A DNA stretch of 64,000 nucleotides from Fimbriimonadaceae bacterium (lineage in GTDB: Bacteria; Armatimonadota; UBA10988), in NCBI GenBank assembly GCA_020850355.1, contig JADZEX010000081.1:62001-126000 (forward strand), written 5' to 3'. Shown here piece by piece: positions 51,684 to 61,597 of the stretch. How positions within the stretch are numbered: position 1 is the first letter of the stretch; each line of letters starts with the position of its first letter. A program made the position numbers and the translations under genes. The notes below the pieces were generated by a model. The model did no database searches. It saw nothing but the letters and a program-made list of their open reading frames with translations, and was not told the DNA's origin.

Positions 51684-53024
51684 ATGAACAGCTCGCTCGA
51701 GGTGGCCCTCTCCGGGATGCGCGCGGCGATGGTCGGGCTCGACGTCACCTCGCACAACGTCGCCAACGTCAACACCGAAGGCTACACCCGGCAGCGCGTC
51801 AACCAGGTCGCTCGCAAGGCGCTGCTGACCACCGTTGGCCTGAAGGGCGCCGGCACCGACGTGAAGTCGGTCGAGCGCGTCACCGACCGCTTCGTAGCCC
51901 GCCAGATCCGCATGAACCTCGGCGAGAAGGGCTACTACGAGGGACTCACCGCGCGCCTCGGCGAGGTCGAGACGATCCTCAACGAGAGCCTCGACGGTGG
52001 CCTGGCCGACGCCTTCAACGAGTTCTTCAGCGGCATGTCGCAGGTCTCGGCGAGCCCCGAGAACCGCGGCACGCGGGTCACCACCATCAACAGCGCCACC
52101 TTGCTGGCCTCCAAACTGCGCTCGGTGCGCGAACGGCTGCACTCGGTCGAAGCCGAGAACCACCGCGAACTCGACTATGCCGTCACCGAGTTCAACACCG
52201 AGCTCGACCGCCTGGCCCAGATCAACGGCAAGATCGCCTCCGGGGTCAGCACCGACGGCAACGTCAGCGACCTGCAGGACGAACGCGACCGGGTGCTGTC
52301 ACGGATCGGCAGCCTGTTGGATGTCAGCACCACCATCGAGGGCAACGACGGCCAGGCCGCGGTCAGCATCAACGGCCAGGCCGTGGTGCTCGGGGCGGCG
52401 GCGGTCCACCTGCAGATCAACTCGTCGGGGCTGTTCCTGACTGGCAGCACCACGCCGCTGACGGTCACCTCTGGCGAGATCGCCGCCAAGATGGACCTCC
52501 GCGACGACATTCTGCCGCAGTTCAAGGGCGACATCGACACCCTGGCCGCGACAATGATCACGCAGTTCAATGCCGTCCACAGCGCCAACTACGGCCTCGA
52601 TGGCAGCACCGGGCTGGACTTCTTCACCGGCAGCGACGCCCAGGACATCGCGGTCAACACCGTCCTGACCGGGGATCCCGCGAAGCTGGCGGCTTCGGGT
52701 ACCGGCTCGCCCGGCGACAACGCCGGCGCCGAGGCGCTGCTCGGCCTGCGCGAGGCCGGCGTGCTGAGCGGTGCCACCTTCGAGGAGTGGCACCAGCAGA
52801 TCGTCGGCGGGATCGGCGCGGAGATGCAGTCGGCCGATGGCCACATGACTTCCATCGACGCTGTGCTGACGCAGCTCTACAACCGCCGCGACAGCGTGCA
52901 GGGGGTCTCGATCGACGAGGAGATGGCCAACCTGATCCGCTTTCAGCAGGCCTACAACGCGTCGGCGCGGATCGTCGCGATGATCGACGAGCTGACCACC
53001 ACGACCTTGCAGCTCGGCCGCTAA
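51684..53024 (+). CDS. flgK: Hook-associated protein FlgK
   Basis: A 446-residue hook-filament junction protein. The N-terminus reads NSSLEVALSGMRAAMVGLDV and SHNVANVNTEGYTRQRV; the C-terminus reads SIDEEMANLIRFQQAYNASA and IDELTTTTLQLGR. It is at the short end of the family (often 450-650), with a reduced central domain. Confidence 0.95.
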   Translation: MNSSLEVALSGMRAAMVGLDVTSHNVANVNTEGYTRQRVNQVARKALLTTVGLKGAGTDVKSVERVTDRFVARQIRMNLGEKGYYEGLTARLGEVETILNESLDGGLADAFNEFFSGMSQVSASPENRGTRVTTINSATLLASKLRSVRERLHSVEAENHRELDYAVTEFNTELDRLAQINGKIASGVSTDGNVSDLQDERDRVLSRIGSLLDVSTTIEGNDGQAAVSINGQAVVLGAAAVHLQINSSGLFLTGSTTPLTVTSGEIAAKMDLRDDILPQFKGDIDTLAATMITQFNAVHSANYGLDGSTGLDFFTGSDAQDIAVNTVLTGDPAKLAASGTGSPGDNAGAEALLGLREAGVLSGATFEEWHQQIVGGIGAEMQSADGHMTSIDAVLTQLYNRRDSVQGVSIDEEMANLIRFQQAYNASARIVAMIDELTTTTLQLGR

Positions 53025-53044
53025 GGCGCCTGGAGGGAGAGACG

Positions 53045-53941
53045 ATGCGCGTCACCGATGGCATCAAGTTCCGGCAGTCGCTCTCGGACCTCGACACGAT
53101 CAACGCCGAGAACGCCGAGCTGCTGCTGCAGGCCGGGACCGGCCGGCGGATCCACAAGCCCTCCGACGACCCGGCCGGCGCCGTGCGGCAGATGCGCCTC
53201 AAGAAGGACATCCGGCAGCAGGCCGACCAGATCGACCGGATCACCGTCGCCGCCGAAGAGGTGCGCCGCACCGAGCTGGCGATGGACGACTCCATCCACA
53301 TCTTCGAGCGGGCGCGCGAGTTGGCGGTACAGGGCACCAGCAGCGCCCGCACCGACACCGACTTCGGGGCGATTGCCGAAGAGGCCGACCAGTTGCTGCA
53401 CGACCTGGTGGCCATCGGCAACCGCCAGGTGGCCGGCAAGTTCGTCTTCGGCGGCACCCAGACCACCGCGCAGCCGTTCACGATGACCGGCTCGCCGGTC
53501 AGCGCGGTGACCTACAACGGCGACGGCAATAGCCGCACCGTCAGCCCCTCGCCGGGGCTCAGCATCAGCGTCAACCTGCCGGGTGACGAGGTCTTCGTGA
53601 ACGGCACCGACACTTTCCAGGCGCTGATCGACCTGCGCGACGCGGCCCGCTCGCAGGATGTGCAGCAGCTTGGCACGCTGGTCAGCGGCGGGCTCGACGA
53701 CGGCCTCGACAAGTTCATCAACCAGCGCACCCAGGTCGGCGCCATCTACGGCTCGTTGGACAGCGCCATCGACTCGCTGGAGCTGCAGAAGGTCGACCAG
53801 GAAGCGCTGCTGGCCGATGTCGAGGACGTCGACCTGGTGGACGTGCTGGTGCGCCTGAAGAGCACCGAGACGCAGCGCACCGCGGCGCTGCAGGCGGCCG
53901 CCCGGGTGGTGCAGGCGTCGCTGCTCGACTTCATGGCGTGA
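53045..53941 (+). CDS. flgL: Hook-associated protein FlgL
   Basis: A 298-residue flagellin-like junction protein. The N-terminal coiled helix has LLLQAGTGRRIHKPSDDPAG, then AMDDSIHIFERARELAVQGT; the C-terminus reads VLVRLKSTETQRTAALQAAA. RBS GGAGGGAGAG. It ends only 4 bp before the convergent sulfatase gene; flagellin and fliW/csrA are not present after it. Confidence 0.93.
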   Translation: MRVTDGIKFRQSLSDLDTINAENAELLLQAGTGRRIHKPSDDPAGAVRQMRLKKDIRQQADQIDRITVAAEEVRRTELAMDDSIHIFERARELAVQGTSSARTDTDFGAIAEEADQLLHDLVAIGNRQVAGKFVFGGTQTTAQPFTMTGSPVSAVTYNGDGNSRTVSPSPGLSISVNLPGDEVFVNGTDTFQALIDLRDAARSQDVQQLGTLVSGGLDDGLDKFINQRTQVGAIYGSLDSAIDSLELQKVDQEALLADVEDVDLVDVLVRLKSTETQRTAALQAAARVVQASLLDFMA

Positions 53942-53945
53942 GCCG

Positions 53946-55949
53946 TTACTCCAGCAACTCGACTGCGGTGACGGCGCCAGCGGTGCGCGTGATCCGTAAC
54001 TTGGCCAGGTCCACGGCGTTGTTGTTGGCCCGCGGTCCGACGATCTGTCCCGGCCCGCGCCGCGCCTCCGGGTCGTAGAGCCCCAAGCGGATCTGCAGCA
54101 CGCCCGCCAGACCGGCCGGAATGGTCAGCTTCAGTGGCCCAATGCGCACGGTCTGCCCGGCTTGCCACTGGGGCGTCGGCGGGTCGGGCCAGGTGGTGTT
54201 GCGGAACGCGATCGAGGCATCACCGGCCAACGCCGGGTTGACGAACTGCGCGTAACACCAACACTTCTCCCGGTAGGTCAACGGCGCTTCGACGGCCCAC
54301 TCGTAGGCCAGCTCGAGCTGGTCGCCGCCCAGCCAGCGGCAGCTCGTGATCTTGGGCCGGGCCAGCACCAGGGCGATCGCCTCGTTGCGGCGGGCGCTGG
54401 TCGGCTCGGCATAGGGGTGGTGCGTCTGGCGCAACCAGTCGCCCAGCCGGCCGTGCAGGTCCTCGGCGGTGCGCTGCCCGGCGGCGGTCGGCGCCAGGTT
54501 GTGCAGCTCGCCCGGGTCCGCGACCAGGTCGTAGACCTCGTCCAAGTCGCGTGGGCTGTGGTTGAAGACCAGCTTCTGCTGTTTGGTGCGAACCACCAGT
54601 CCCTGTTCCATCCAGTTGCAGACGACCGCCTCGCGATGCTCCGTAGCGCTGCCGCGCAAGACGTTGCCGAAGCTCCGGCCGTCCAACTCGGCCGGGCGTG
54701 GCAGGCCGATCAGGTCGAGCAGGGTCGGCACCAGGTCGACCGTCGCGCAGAGCGCGCCGCTGTGACTCCCGGCGGGCACCCGGCCGGGATAGCTCAGCAA
54801 CAGCGGCACGTTCAGCAGCTCCTCGTAGCCGCAGGTGCCGAGCTTGTGGATCATGCCGTGCGCGGCGACCATGTCGCCGTGGTCGCTGGTCCACAAGACG
54901 ATGGTGTCGTCGGCCCGGCCGGAGTCATCGAGCGCCTGCAACACCTGTGCGGCGCACTGCTCCAGGAAGCCGCAGTAACCCCAGTAGCGCCGTACATAGC
55001 CGCGGAACTGCTCTTCGCTCCACTCCGGCAGCACATAGCACTCGCTGTTCTGGCGCTGCCGGAAGGGCTTGCCGCGGAGGTCGTCGCGGTGGTTGGCGGG
55101 GAGGGCCGCTTGCTCGAGCGTGTACCGTTCGTGCCACGGCTGCGGCGGCGCCACCGGATGGTGCGGTGCGTAGAAGCTGAGGATGGCGCCGAACGGCCCC
55201 GGCCGCTGGGCCCGCTGGCGCACGAAGTCGGCGGCCTGCCCGGCCAGGTACTGCTCGACATGGAACTCGGCCGGCACCTGCGAGAAGGCGTGGCTGCTGT
55301 CGGGCCCCGACGGCAGAATGGCGTGGTTGCCGAACAGCCGCTGCTCGAGCAACTGCCCCTGACCGGAGCGACGCAGCCACTGGTGGTAGGTGGCCCAGCC
55401 GCCGGCCCAGGGCGCGAAGCCGTGGACGGGCGCGTCCTCGCCGGTGCCGCCGCTGATCTGGTCGTAGGCGAAGCGCCCGGCGTCGGCGCGGCGCACTCTC
55501 TGCCAGTTGCTCTCGGGCTGGCCACCGGGCTGGCGGTACATGTTGCCCGCCAGGTGGTACTTGCCGAAGTAGCCCAGGTCGTAGCCGACGCCGCGAAGCA
55601 GTTCGGCGATGGTCGGCACGTCGGCCGGCAGGGTCACATCGTTCTGGGTGACGCCCGCGCTGTGCGCCTCGCGGCCGGTCAGCAGGCAGGTCCGGCTCGG
55701 CCCGCAGGGGAAAGCCGAGAGGTGGAAGTTGCCGAGCCGCATGCCACGGGCCGCCAGGCGGTCGGTGACCGGCGTGCTGACCACCGGATTGCCGTAGCTG
55801 CGCAGCGTGCTGACCGGTTGCTGGTCGGTCATGATCCAGAGCAGGTTGGGCATCGGCCGGTCCAGCTCGGCCGCCGGCAAGCGGCGGGCCGCCGCTGCCA
55901 GCAGGCCGCTGCCGGCCGCGCCCAGAAACTCCCGCCGGCTCACCGCCAT
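53946..55949 (-). CDS. Tat-exported sulfatase
   Basis: A 667-residue enzyme with a twin-arginine signal (SRREFLGAAGSG). The N-terminal metal site is NLLWIMTDQQPV and the formylglycine motif is CGPSRTCLLTGR (C-x-P-S-R form). Other sulfatase blocks are FGKYHLAGN and LWTSDHGDM. A C-terminal beta domain follows (about residues 540-667). It likely removes sulfate esters from external glycans. It needs a formylglycine-generating enzyme, not seen in the window. RBS GGAGG, 5-6 nt before ATG. Confidence 0.92.
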   Translation of the reverse strand: MAVSRREFLGAAGSGLLAAAARRLPAAELDRPMPNLLWIMTDQQPVSTLRSYGNPVVSTPVTDRLAARGMRLGNFHLSAFPCGPSRTCLLTGREAHSAGVTQNDVTLPADVPTIAELLRGVGYDLGYFGKYHLAGNMYRQPGGQPESNWQRVRRADAGRFAYDQISGGTGEDAPVHGFAPWAGGWATYHQWLRRSGQGQLLEQRLFGNHAILPSGPDSSHAFSQVPAEFHVEQYLAGQAADFVRQRAQRPGPFGAILSFYAPHHPVAPPQPWHERYTLEQAALPANHRDDLRGKPFRQRQNSECYVLPEWSEEQFRGYVRRYWGYCGFLEQCAAQVLQALDDSGRADDTIVLWTSDHGDMVAAHGMIHKLGTCGYEELLNVPLLLSYPGRVPAGSHSGALCATVDLVPTLLDLIGLPRPAELDGRSFGNVLRGSATEHREAVVCNWMEQGLVVRTKQQKLVFNHSPRDLDEVYDLVADPGELHNLAPTAAGQRTAEDLHGRLGDWLRQTHHPYAEPTSARRNEAIALVLARPKITSCRWLGGDQLELAYEWAVEAPLTYREKCWCYAQFVNPALAGDASIAFRNTTWPDPPTPQWQAGQTVRIGPLKLTIPAGLAGVLQIRLGLYDPEARRGPGQIVGPRANNNAVDLAKLRITRTAGAVTAVELLE

Positions 55950-55968
55950 GGCTGCCTCCCACGCCCGC

Positions 55969-56958
55969 TCAGGCCGGGCGCCAGGCTTCGATCAGGCCGT
56001 CCATGCGCTGGTCTTCGCGCAGTTGCTGAACTCGTTCGAAACCCACCGACTCCAGAGCCGCCGCGGTCTCGGCGAGGGTGAAGCAGTCGCCGCCCGGTGT
56101 GGCCGCCAGCATGTTGACCGCAAAGATGGCCCCCAGCTTGGGCTGGGTGCGAGTCTCGTCGAGGACATGGTCGCGGATCACGATCCGGCCGCCGGGCAGC
56201 AGCGCGGCGAAGCACTTGGCGTACAGCTCGCGGTTCTGCGCGTCGCTGTTCTGATGGATGATCGCCGACAGCAGCAGCAGGTCGTGCCCGTCCGGCAGCG
56301 GGTCGGTGTAGAAGTCGCCCGGCGCGAGGTTGACCCGCGCCAGGTAGCCGTCGGCGGCCAGCCGGGCGCGGGCCATCTCGATCACCGGCGGCCGGTCGAA
56401 GAGCGTCGCGCGGAGGGTGGGCGAGAGGTCGAGACAGGCCATCGTCCAGGTGCCGGAAGCACCGCCGACGTCGAGCAGGCGGGTCGCCGCCCCGACGCCG
56501 AACGCCGCGCAGAGCGGCGGCGCGGTGCGTTGGCTGACGACATGCATCGCGCCGATGAAGGCCGCCAGATCGAAGCTGCGCTGCCGCGCCGGCGGCTCGG
56601 GCAGCGGCTCGCCGCAGGCCCGGTCGACCAGTTGCGCCCAGCGCTGTGAGATCACCGCGGCGTGCAGCACCATCGGCAGCACGGACTCCGGTGAAGCGGC
56701 ACTCAGCCAGCGGGCCACCTCCGGCGGGCAGGCGTACTGCTCGCCAGCCTTGACCAGCAGCTCCAGCGCCGTCAGCGCGTCGAGCAGAATCCGCAGCGCG
56801 CGGGCGTCCCAGCCCTCGGCGACGCACAGCTCGGCCACCGTCGCCGGCCGGGTAGCGAGCTTGCTGAACAGGTCGAGTTCGGCCCCGGTCAGCAGAAGGC
56901 GGGGCTCCATGAAGCCGCGCGCCAGTTGCAGCAGTTGGTCGCCAGTCCACTCCGCCAT
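55969..56958 (-). CDS. SAM-dependent O-methyltransferase with dimerisation domain
   Basis: A 329-residue protein of the plant/actinobacterial O-methyltransferase type. A winged-helix dimerisation domain (about 1-95) precedes the Rossmann domain with LLDVGGASGTWTMACLDL (motif I). It also has LAPGDFYTDPLPDGHDLLLL and GGRIVIRDHVLDE. The family methylates hydroxyl groups on aromatic or polyketide-like small molecules. No biosynthetic cluster is visible. It follows lptD and precedes the sulfatase by 19 bp. RBS GGGAG, 6 nt before ATG. Confidence 0.85.
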   Translation of the reverse strand: MAEWTGDQLLQLARGFMEPRLLLTGAELDLFSKLATRPATVAELCVAEGWDARALRILLDALTALELLVKAGEQYACPPEVARWLSAASPESVLPMVLHAAVISQRWAQLVDRACGEPLPEPPARQRSFDLAAFIGAMHVVSQRTAPPLCAAFGVGAATRLLDVGGASGTWTMACLDLSPTLRATLFDRPPVIEMARARLAADGYLARVNLAPGDFYTDPLPDGHDLLLLSAIIHQNSDAQNRELYAKCFAALLPGGRIVIRDHVLDETRTQPKLGAIFAVNMLAATPGGDCFTLAETAAALESVGFERVQQLREDQRMDGLIEAWRPA

Positions 56959-57014
56959 CAGCCACTCCCAGCTCGCTATGCCACGCGGACGTCCCGATTC
57001 CTGCCGCCGCGCCG

Positions 57015-59381
57015 CTAGAACTGGAAGCCCTGGCTGGTCGAGAACTGCTGCCCGAAGCGGCCGGTGCCGAACAGCGAGGCGAGGCCTGGGAAGGCCGTCA
57101 GGTTGATGTCGACCCGGAACTCCTTGGCCTGCTGGCGGTAGGTGCCGAGCAACTGCACGCAGCCCAGGTCGTAGGTCAGCAGGATGTCGTTGAAGCTAAC
57201 CCGGCCGCGGTCCCCGTCAAAGGTCAGGGCGTTCTGGACGCTGATCCGCGGCAGCGGCTCGATGGTCAGCAGGCTGTCGACGTTCTGCAGCTTGCCATTG
57301 CGGCTGTCGTAGGTGAAGCCGATCTGGTGCTGGTACCGTCGCCCGCCGTCGTAGCTGATTTCGCCCCGCAGGCTGCGGAAGCCGACGTCGCCAAAGCCGC
57401 GGCTGTCCAGGGCGTAGCTGGTGTTGAGCGTGATCAGCAGCGGGTCGAGGGGCTGGATCCGCGCCCCGATGCGGAGGTCGCGGTGGGCACCGCGGAGCAG
57501 GTCGTAGCCGCCGTTGAAGGTCAGCGCCAGGACCCCATTGCGCGGACGGGCGCGGTCGGGCAGGAAGAAGCTGGCGGTGTAGTCGAAGTCGTTGATGGTC
57601 TGTTCGAAGTCGAAGCGGCTGAGCGGCGAGTAGCCGGCGACCTCCTGCCAGCGGTACCGCAGGTCGAACCGGGTGTTGGCGAACGGGCGCATCTCGAAGG
57701 TCGGCCCGACGGCGACGACATACTTGGCGGCCGGGTCGGGGTGGTCGAAGATGCTCTGGCTGTAGCGGAAGTCGGTCAAGAAGCGTGTCCGCGGGCCGAA
57801 GTTGACTCGCGCCAGGCTGCCTTGGACATCGAAGTTGGCACGCAACACGGTGCTGCGGCTGGCGGTGCCGCCGCCCGGTGGCGTGATGAACTCGCGGTAC
57901 TGCCCGATGTTGGTGGTCAGCCGCAGGTCGACCAGATCGCCGAGCCGCGCGCCGAGCCGGCGGGAGTCGGTGGTCAGGCTGAGCTGCGGGACGATCTCGG
58001 TGACCGGCCGGTTGTCATCGGCGGCGAACTTGCTGCCCTCGATGTCGAAGCGGCGCTGGTCGGTGAGTTCCCAGTCGAACAGCGTCCAGCGGCCGTTGAA
58101 CTTCAGGCGGGTCTCCAGCTCGTGGTCGGTGGCCTGGCTGGAGGACTGCCGCCGCGAGTAGTCGGCGTTCAGGTCGGCGCCGAAGATCGGCCCGAGGTTC
58201 AGCCGCTGGCTGAAGGTGTAGCGGGTGAAGTTGCTGCTCTGCGCCCCGCTGCGGGACTCCGAGCGGTTGTACCCGAAGATGGTGCTGCCGAGGTCGAAGG
58301 TGTGGGTCAGGGTGCTCGTGTAGTTGCTCTGCAGGCTGGTGCTGCTGAACCCCGAGTTCTGGCTGAAGGAGCCGTTGGCCCGCAGCGCCGTGTCGGCGCC
58401 GAGGGCTTGTTGCAGGTCGCCGCGCAGACTCAACTCGGCGTTGCGCGTGCCGTACTCCAGATCGACCTGCCCCTGCCCCCGGCCGCTGCCGCGGCCCCAG
58501 CCGTAGTCGTGCTCCAGGCCCAGAAAGGCGCCGCGCTTCTCGGTCATCATCCCGGAGACGTTGCCGTACTGGCTGTCGGCGAGGTCGTAGAAGTAGCGCA
58601 TCCGGGTGTAGACGCCGTAGGTGTCGTTGCGCCCGAACTCCGGCAGCCACTCGCTGCGCCGGCAGCGCCGCAGCGGCAGCGTCAGCTTGCCCCAGGCGAA
58701 GATCGGCACGCCGAACAGGTAAGCCTTGGCGCTCCGCAGGATCAGCTTCTTGTTGGGCACCACGGCGATCGTCTTGGCCGCCAGGGCGTACTTCAGGTCG
58801 CTGGGCGAGCAGCCCGAGAGCCAGGCTTCGTGGGCGGCGAAGTAATGGTCCTCGCGCGCGAGACTGTCGTGGCCCCAGATGTTGATCGGCTCGGCGGTGC
58901 CGTAGCCAACGACCTCGGGCGGCAAGACGGCCTGGAAGGGTCCGGTCTCGACCCAGTTCTTACGCGGATGCAGGGTGAACGCCTCGGCCGTGATGGTGGT
59001 GCCGTCGGCCTTCGTGGCGCGGGTCGGGCCGGTCAGGGTGACGCGGCCCGCAAGCTGTTCGAATAGCGCGCGCTGGCCGGAGATGGTCCAAGTGCGCCAA
59101 ACCACCCGCAGGTCGCCCTCGGCAAAGACCGTCTTGGTGCGGTCGTCCTGCTTGACGTACCGCGCGCTGACCTCGGCCTGCTGGTCGTTCAGCTTCGGCG
59201 GCTCCGACCCTGTCACGGTGCCGGCCGGGTCGGTCGGGTTGAGTTGCGGTGGGGCGTCAGTGGTCGGCGGCGCCGGCCCGAGTTGGGGCCGGGCCGGCGT
59301 CTGGGCACTCACCGGCCTCACGGCCAACAGGGCCGCGACGAGGGTCAGCGCCCAGGTCGAAGCCCGTCGGCCAGCCCGCAT
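57015..59381 (-). CDS. lptD: LptD/OstA-like LPS-assembly outer-membrane protein
   Basis: A 788-residue protein with a signal peptide ending VSAQ. The N-terminal OstA-like beta-jellyroll (about 60-170) has ARYVKQDDRTKTVFAEGDLR. The barrel follows, with the early LptD segment SGCSPSDLKYALAAKTIAVV and AYLFGVPIFAWGKL, and ends YDLGCVQLLGTYRQQAKEF plus NLTAFPG, the LptD closing strands. Only single Cys residues are seen at the two sites where E. coli has pairs, so fewer disulphides can form. It implies a lipopolysaccharide-bearing outer membrane. RBS GAGGAG, 5 nt before ATG. Confidence 0.85.
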   Translation of the reverse strand: MRAGRRASTWALTLVAALLAVRPVSAQTPARPQLGPAPPTTDAPPQLNPTDPAGTVTGSEPPKLNDQQAEVSARYVKQDDRTKTVFAEGDLRVVWRTWTISGQRALFEQLAGRVTLTGPTRATKADGTTITAEAFTLHPRKNWVETGPFQAVLPPEVVGYGTAEPINIWGHDSLAREDHYFAAHEAWLSGCSPSDLKYALAAKTIAVVPNKKLILRSAKAYLFGVPIFAWGKLTLPLRRCRRSEWLPEFGRNDTYGVYTRMRYFYDLADSQYGNVSGMMTEKRGAFLGLEHDYGWGRGSGRGQGQVDLEYGTRNAELSLRGDLQQALGADTALRANGSFSQNSGFSSTSLQSNYTSTLTHTFDLGSTIFGYNRSESRSGAQSSNFTRYTFSQRLNLGPIFGADLNADYSRRQSSSQATDHELETRLKFNGRWTLFDWELTDQRRFDIEGSKFAADDNRPVTEIVPQLSLTTDSRRLGARLGDLVDLRLTTNIGQYREFITPPGGGTASRSTVLRANFDVQGSLARVNFGPRTRFLTDFRYSQSIFDHPDPAAKYVVAVGPTFEMRPFANTRFDLRYRWQEVAGYSPLSRFDFEQTINDFDYTASFFLPDRARPRNGVLALTFNGGYDLLRGAHRDLRIGARIQPLDPLLITLNTSYALDSRGFGDVGFRSLRGEISYDGGRRYQHQIGFTYDSRNGKLQNVDSLLTIEPLPRISVQNALTFDGDRGRVSFNDILLTYDLGCVQLLGTYRQQAKEFRVDINLTAFPGLASLFGTGRFGQQFSTSQGFQF

Positions 59382-59506
59382 CCACGCTCCTCACAGCAGG
59401 TTGGACTCTGCCGGACCGGCGGATCTTCAGGTCGCCGCGGCCGGGCCCAGCGGCTGAACCGCGCTGGCCCAACCGCCCGCCATCATAGCACGAGGCGCCT
59501 CGCCGC

Positions 59507-61597
59507 TCAGAAGTCGAACCGGTCGACATTGGCCTTGTTGAACACAAACGGCTTGCCGAGCAGCACCTCCGAGCCCTGCACCGCATACTCCCCACGGCTG
59601 CCGGCGGTCAGGGTGGTACTGCCGGGCTGGAGCGTGCCGTCGTGCAGGGCCTTGGCCGCATAGACCGTCAGGTAGCCCAGGTCGCCGGTGTTCCAGAGCA
59701 CGATGCAGTCGACGATGCCCTGGTGAATGTAGGGCTTGCACATGTTGGGAAGCGAGAGGCCGATCACCTTGACGTCGGTCCGCCCCGACTGCTTCACCGC
59801 CTCCGCCGCACCGGGCACCGCCGGGGCCGAGATGGCCATCACCAGCTTCACCTGCGGGTAGCCCTTGAGCACGTTCTGGGTCGACGTCAGGGCGCGGTCG
59901 AGCAGGTCCTCGCCCGGCTTGATGGTCACCAGCTTCAGCCCTGGGTACTTCTCCAGGCGGCGCTTGATGTGCTTGATCCAGTCGTTCTGGTTGGCGGCCG
60001 TCAAGGTCGAGGTGATGATCGCGAAGTCGCCCTGGCCGCCCAGCACGCGGTTCGCCTCGTCGACCAGCGTGCAGCCGATCCCTTCGGGGGTAGCCTGGTT
60101 GATCAGAAAGTCGCGCGCGTCGGGCAGCGCGTCGGCGTCCCAGGTGAGCACCTTGATGCCCTTCGCGCGGGCCTTGCGCAGGACCGTCGAGATCGCCTCC
60201 TGGTTCTGCACGCTGACGGCGATCACGTCGACGCCTTTGGTGATCCAGGCCTCGACTACTTCGTTCTGCTTCGCCGCATCGGTCTCGGTCGGCCCGTCCC
60301 AGAGCAGCTCGATGCCGAGCTCCTTGGCGGCCTTGGCGGCGCCGGCGCGGCAACTCACGAAGTAGGGGTCGCCCTTGCTCTTGGGCATCATCGCCACGGT
60401 CAGCCCGCCGGCGGCCACCGGGGTGCTGGCCGGACTGCTGGCAGCCGCCGCGGCTGGGGCGGCGGGGGCCGGCGGCGCCGGGGCGACCTGGGCGGTCTGC
60501 TCGGCCAGCGAGCTGACCAGCATCCAGTTGCTGCCGGCGACCAGCGCGCCAGCCGCCAAGACCGCCGCGCAAAGCACGGCAACCTGTGAGTTCTTCACGG
60601 TGAAGTCTCCCGTTTCCCCGGCCGGTGCCGCCAGCAGGCGCGGCAGGCCGATGGCGCCGATCAGCAACAGACCGACCAGGATGCCCGCCAGCTCGGCCGG
60701 CAAGGCCGCCAGCCGCAGGCCGGTCTCCAAACAGGTCAGGCAGGCCAACCCCAGCAGACTGCCCCCAAGGGTGCCCCGCCCACCGAAGATGGAAGTGCCG
60801 CCCAGCACCACCGCGGTGATCGCCAGCAGCTCGTAGTCGGTACCGGCGTCGGCTTTGGCCTGGCCCAGGCGGGCCACGTAGATCACCGTCGCCAGTGCGG
60901 CGAGGGCGCCGCTGAGCACGTAGGCGGCGGTGACGGCGCGGCGCACCGGCAGGCCGGCATGGAGCGCCGCGGCCGGCGAATGGCCCACCGCGTAGAGCGT
61001 GCGGCCCCAGGCCGTGCGATGCAGCAGCACGCCGCAGGCCAGTACCACCACGGCAAACAGCGGCAGTTGTTGCGGCAGGCCGCCCGGCAGGTCGCCCTGG
61101 CCCCAGGCCAGGAACCCCGGCCCAAAGTCGGAGTAGTTGGCAATCGCCCCGGTGAGCCCCTCGGCGAGGCCCCGCCAGAGCGACCAGGTGGCCAGGGTGA
61201 CGATCAGCGCGGGCAGCCGCAGCCGGGCGATCAGCAGGCCGTTGACCGCCCCGCAGGCCGCGCCCAACAGCAGCGTCAGCAGCGCGGCCAGCGGCCACGG
61301 CAGGCCAACCACCGTCGCCAGCCAGCCGAAGCAGACCGCCGCCAGGCCCATCAGCGAGCCGACCGCCAGATCGATGCCGCCGCTGATGATCACCGGCGTG
61401 AGGGCCGTCGCCAGCAGCCCGACCTCGACCGCCTGCCGGGCCATCTGGAAGGCGTTGGTGGCCGTTAGGAAGCGGTCGCTGAGCAGTCCGAAGACCGCAC
61501 ACTCGGCGGCCAGCACCACCAGCAGCAGCCACTCGCGGTTCGGGAACCAGCGCTGCGGCCACGGCTGGAAGGTCGCGATGCGGGTCGGCTCACTCAT
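59507..61597 (-). CDS. Sugar ABC permease fused to substrate-binding protein (RhaQ-RhaS type)
   Basis: A 696-residue protein. Residues 1-330 are an RbsC/RhaQ-type permease with about ten helices and the loop IISGGIDLAVGSLMGLAAVC. An extra helix (about 335-360) and an Ala/Pro linker (about 370-400) lead to a complete periplasmic binding protein: AMMPKSKGDPYFVSCRAGA, WDGPTETDAAKQNEVVEAWI, LSLPNMCKPYIHQG. It resembles the rhamnose-binding RhaS. At 60598-60596 an in-frame GTG with GGGAG 8 nt upstream starts VKNSQVAVLCAAVLAAGAL, a normal signal peptide. So the binding protein (363 residues) may also be made separately. The start overlaps the upstream permease by 8 bp. Confidence 0.85.
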   Translation of the reverse strand: MSEPTRIATFQPWPQRWFPNREWLLLVVLAAECAVFGLLSDRFLTATNAFQMARQAVEVGLLATALTPVIISGGIDLAVGSLMGLAAVCFGWLATVVGLPWPLAALLTLLLGAACGAVNGLLIARLRLPALIVTLATWSLWRGLAEGLTGAIANYSDFGPGFLAWGQGDLPGGLPQQLPLFAVVVLACGVLLHRTAWGRTLYAVGHSPAAALHAGLPVRRAVTAAYVLSGALAALATVIYVARLGQAKADAGTDYELLAITAVVLGGTSIFGGRGTLGGSLLGLACLTCLETGLRLAALPAELAGILVGLLLIGAIGLPRLLAAPAGETGDFTVKNSQVAVLCAAVLAAGALVAGSNWMLVSSLAEQTAQVAPAPPAPAAPAAAAASSPASTPVAAGGLTVAMMPKSKGDPYFVSCRAGAAKAAKELGIELLWDGPTETDAAKQNEVVEAWITKGVDVIAVSVQNQEAISTVLRKARAKGIKVLTWDADALPDARDFLINQATPEGIGCTLVDEANRVLGGQGDFAIITSTLTAANQNDWIKHIKRRLEKYPGLKLVTIKPGEDLLDRALTSTQNVLKGYPQVKLVMAISAPAVPGAAEAVKQSGRTDVKVIGLSLPNMCKPYIHQGIVDCIVLWNTGDLGYLTVYAAKALHDGTLQPGSTTLTAGSRGEYAVQGSEVLLGKPFVFNKANVDRFDF

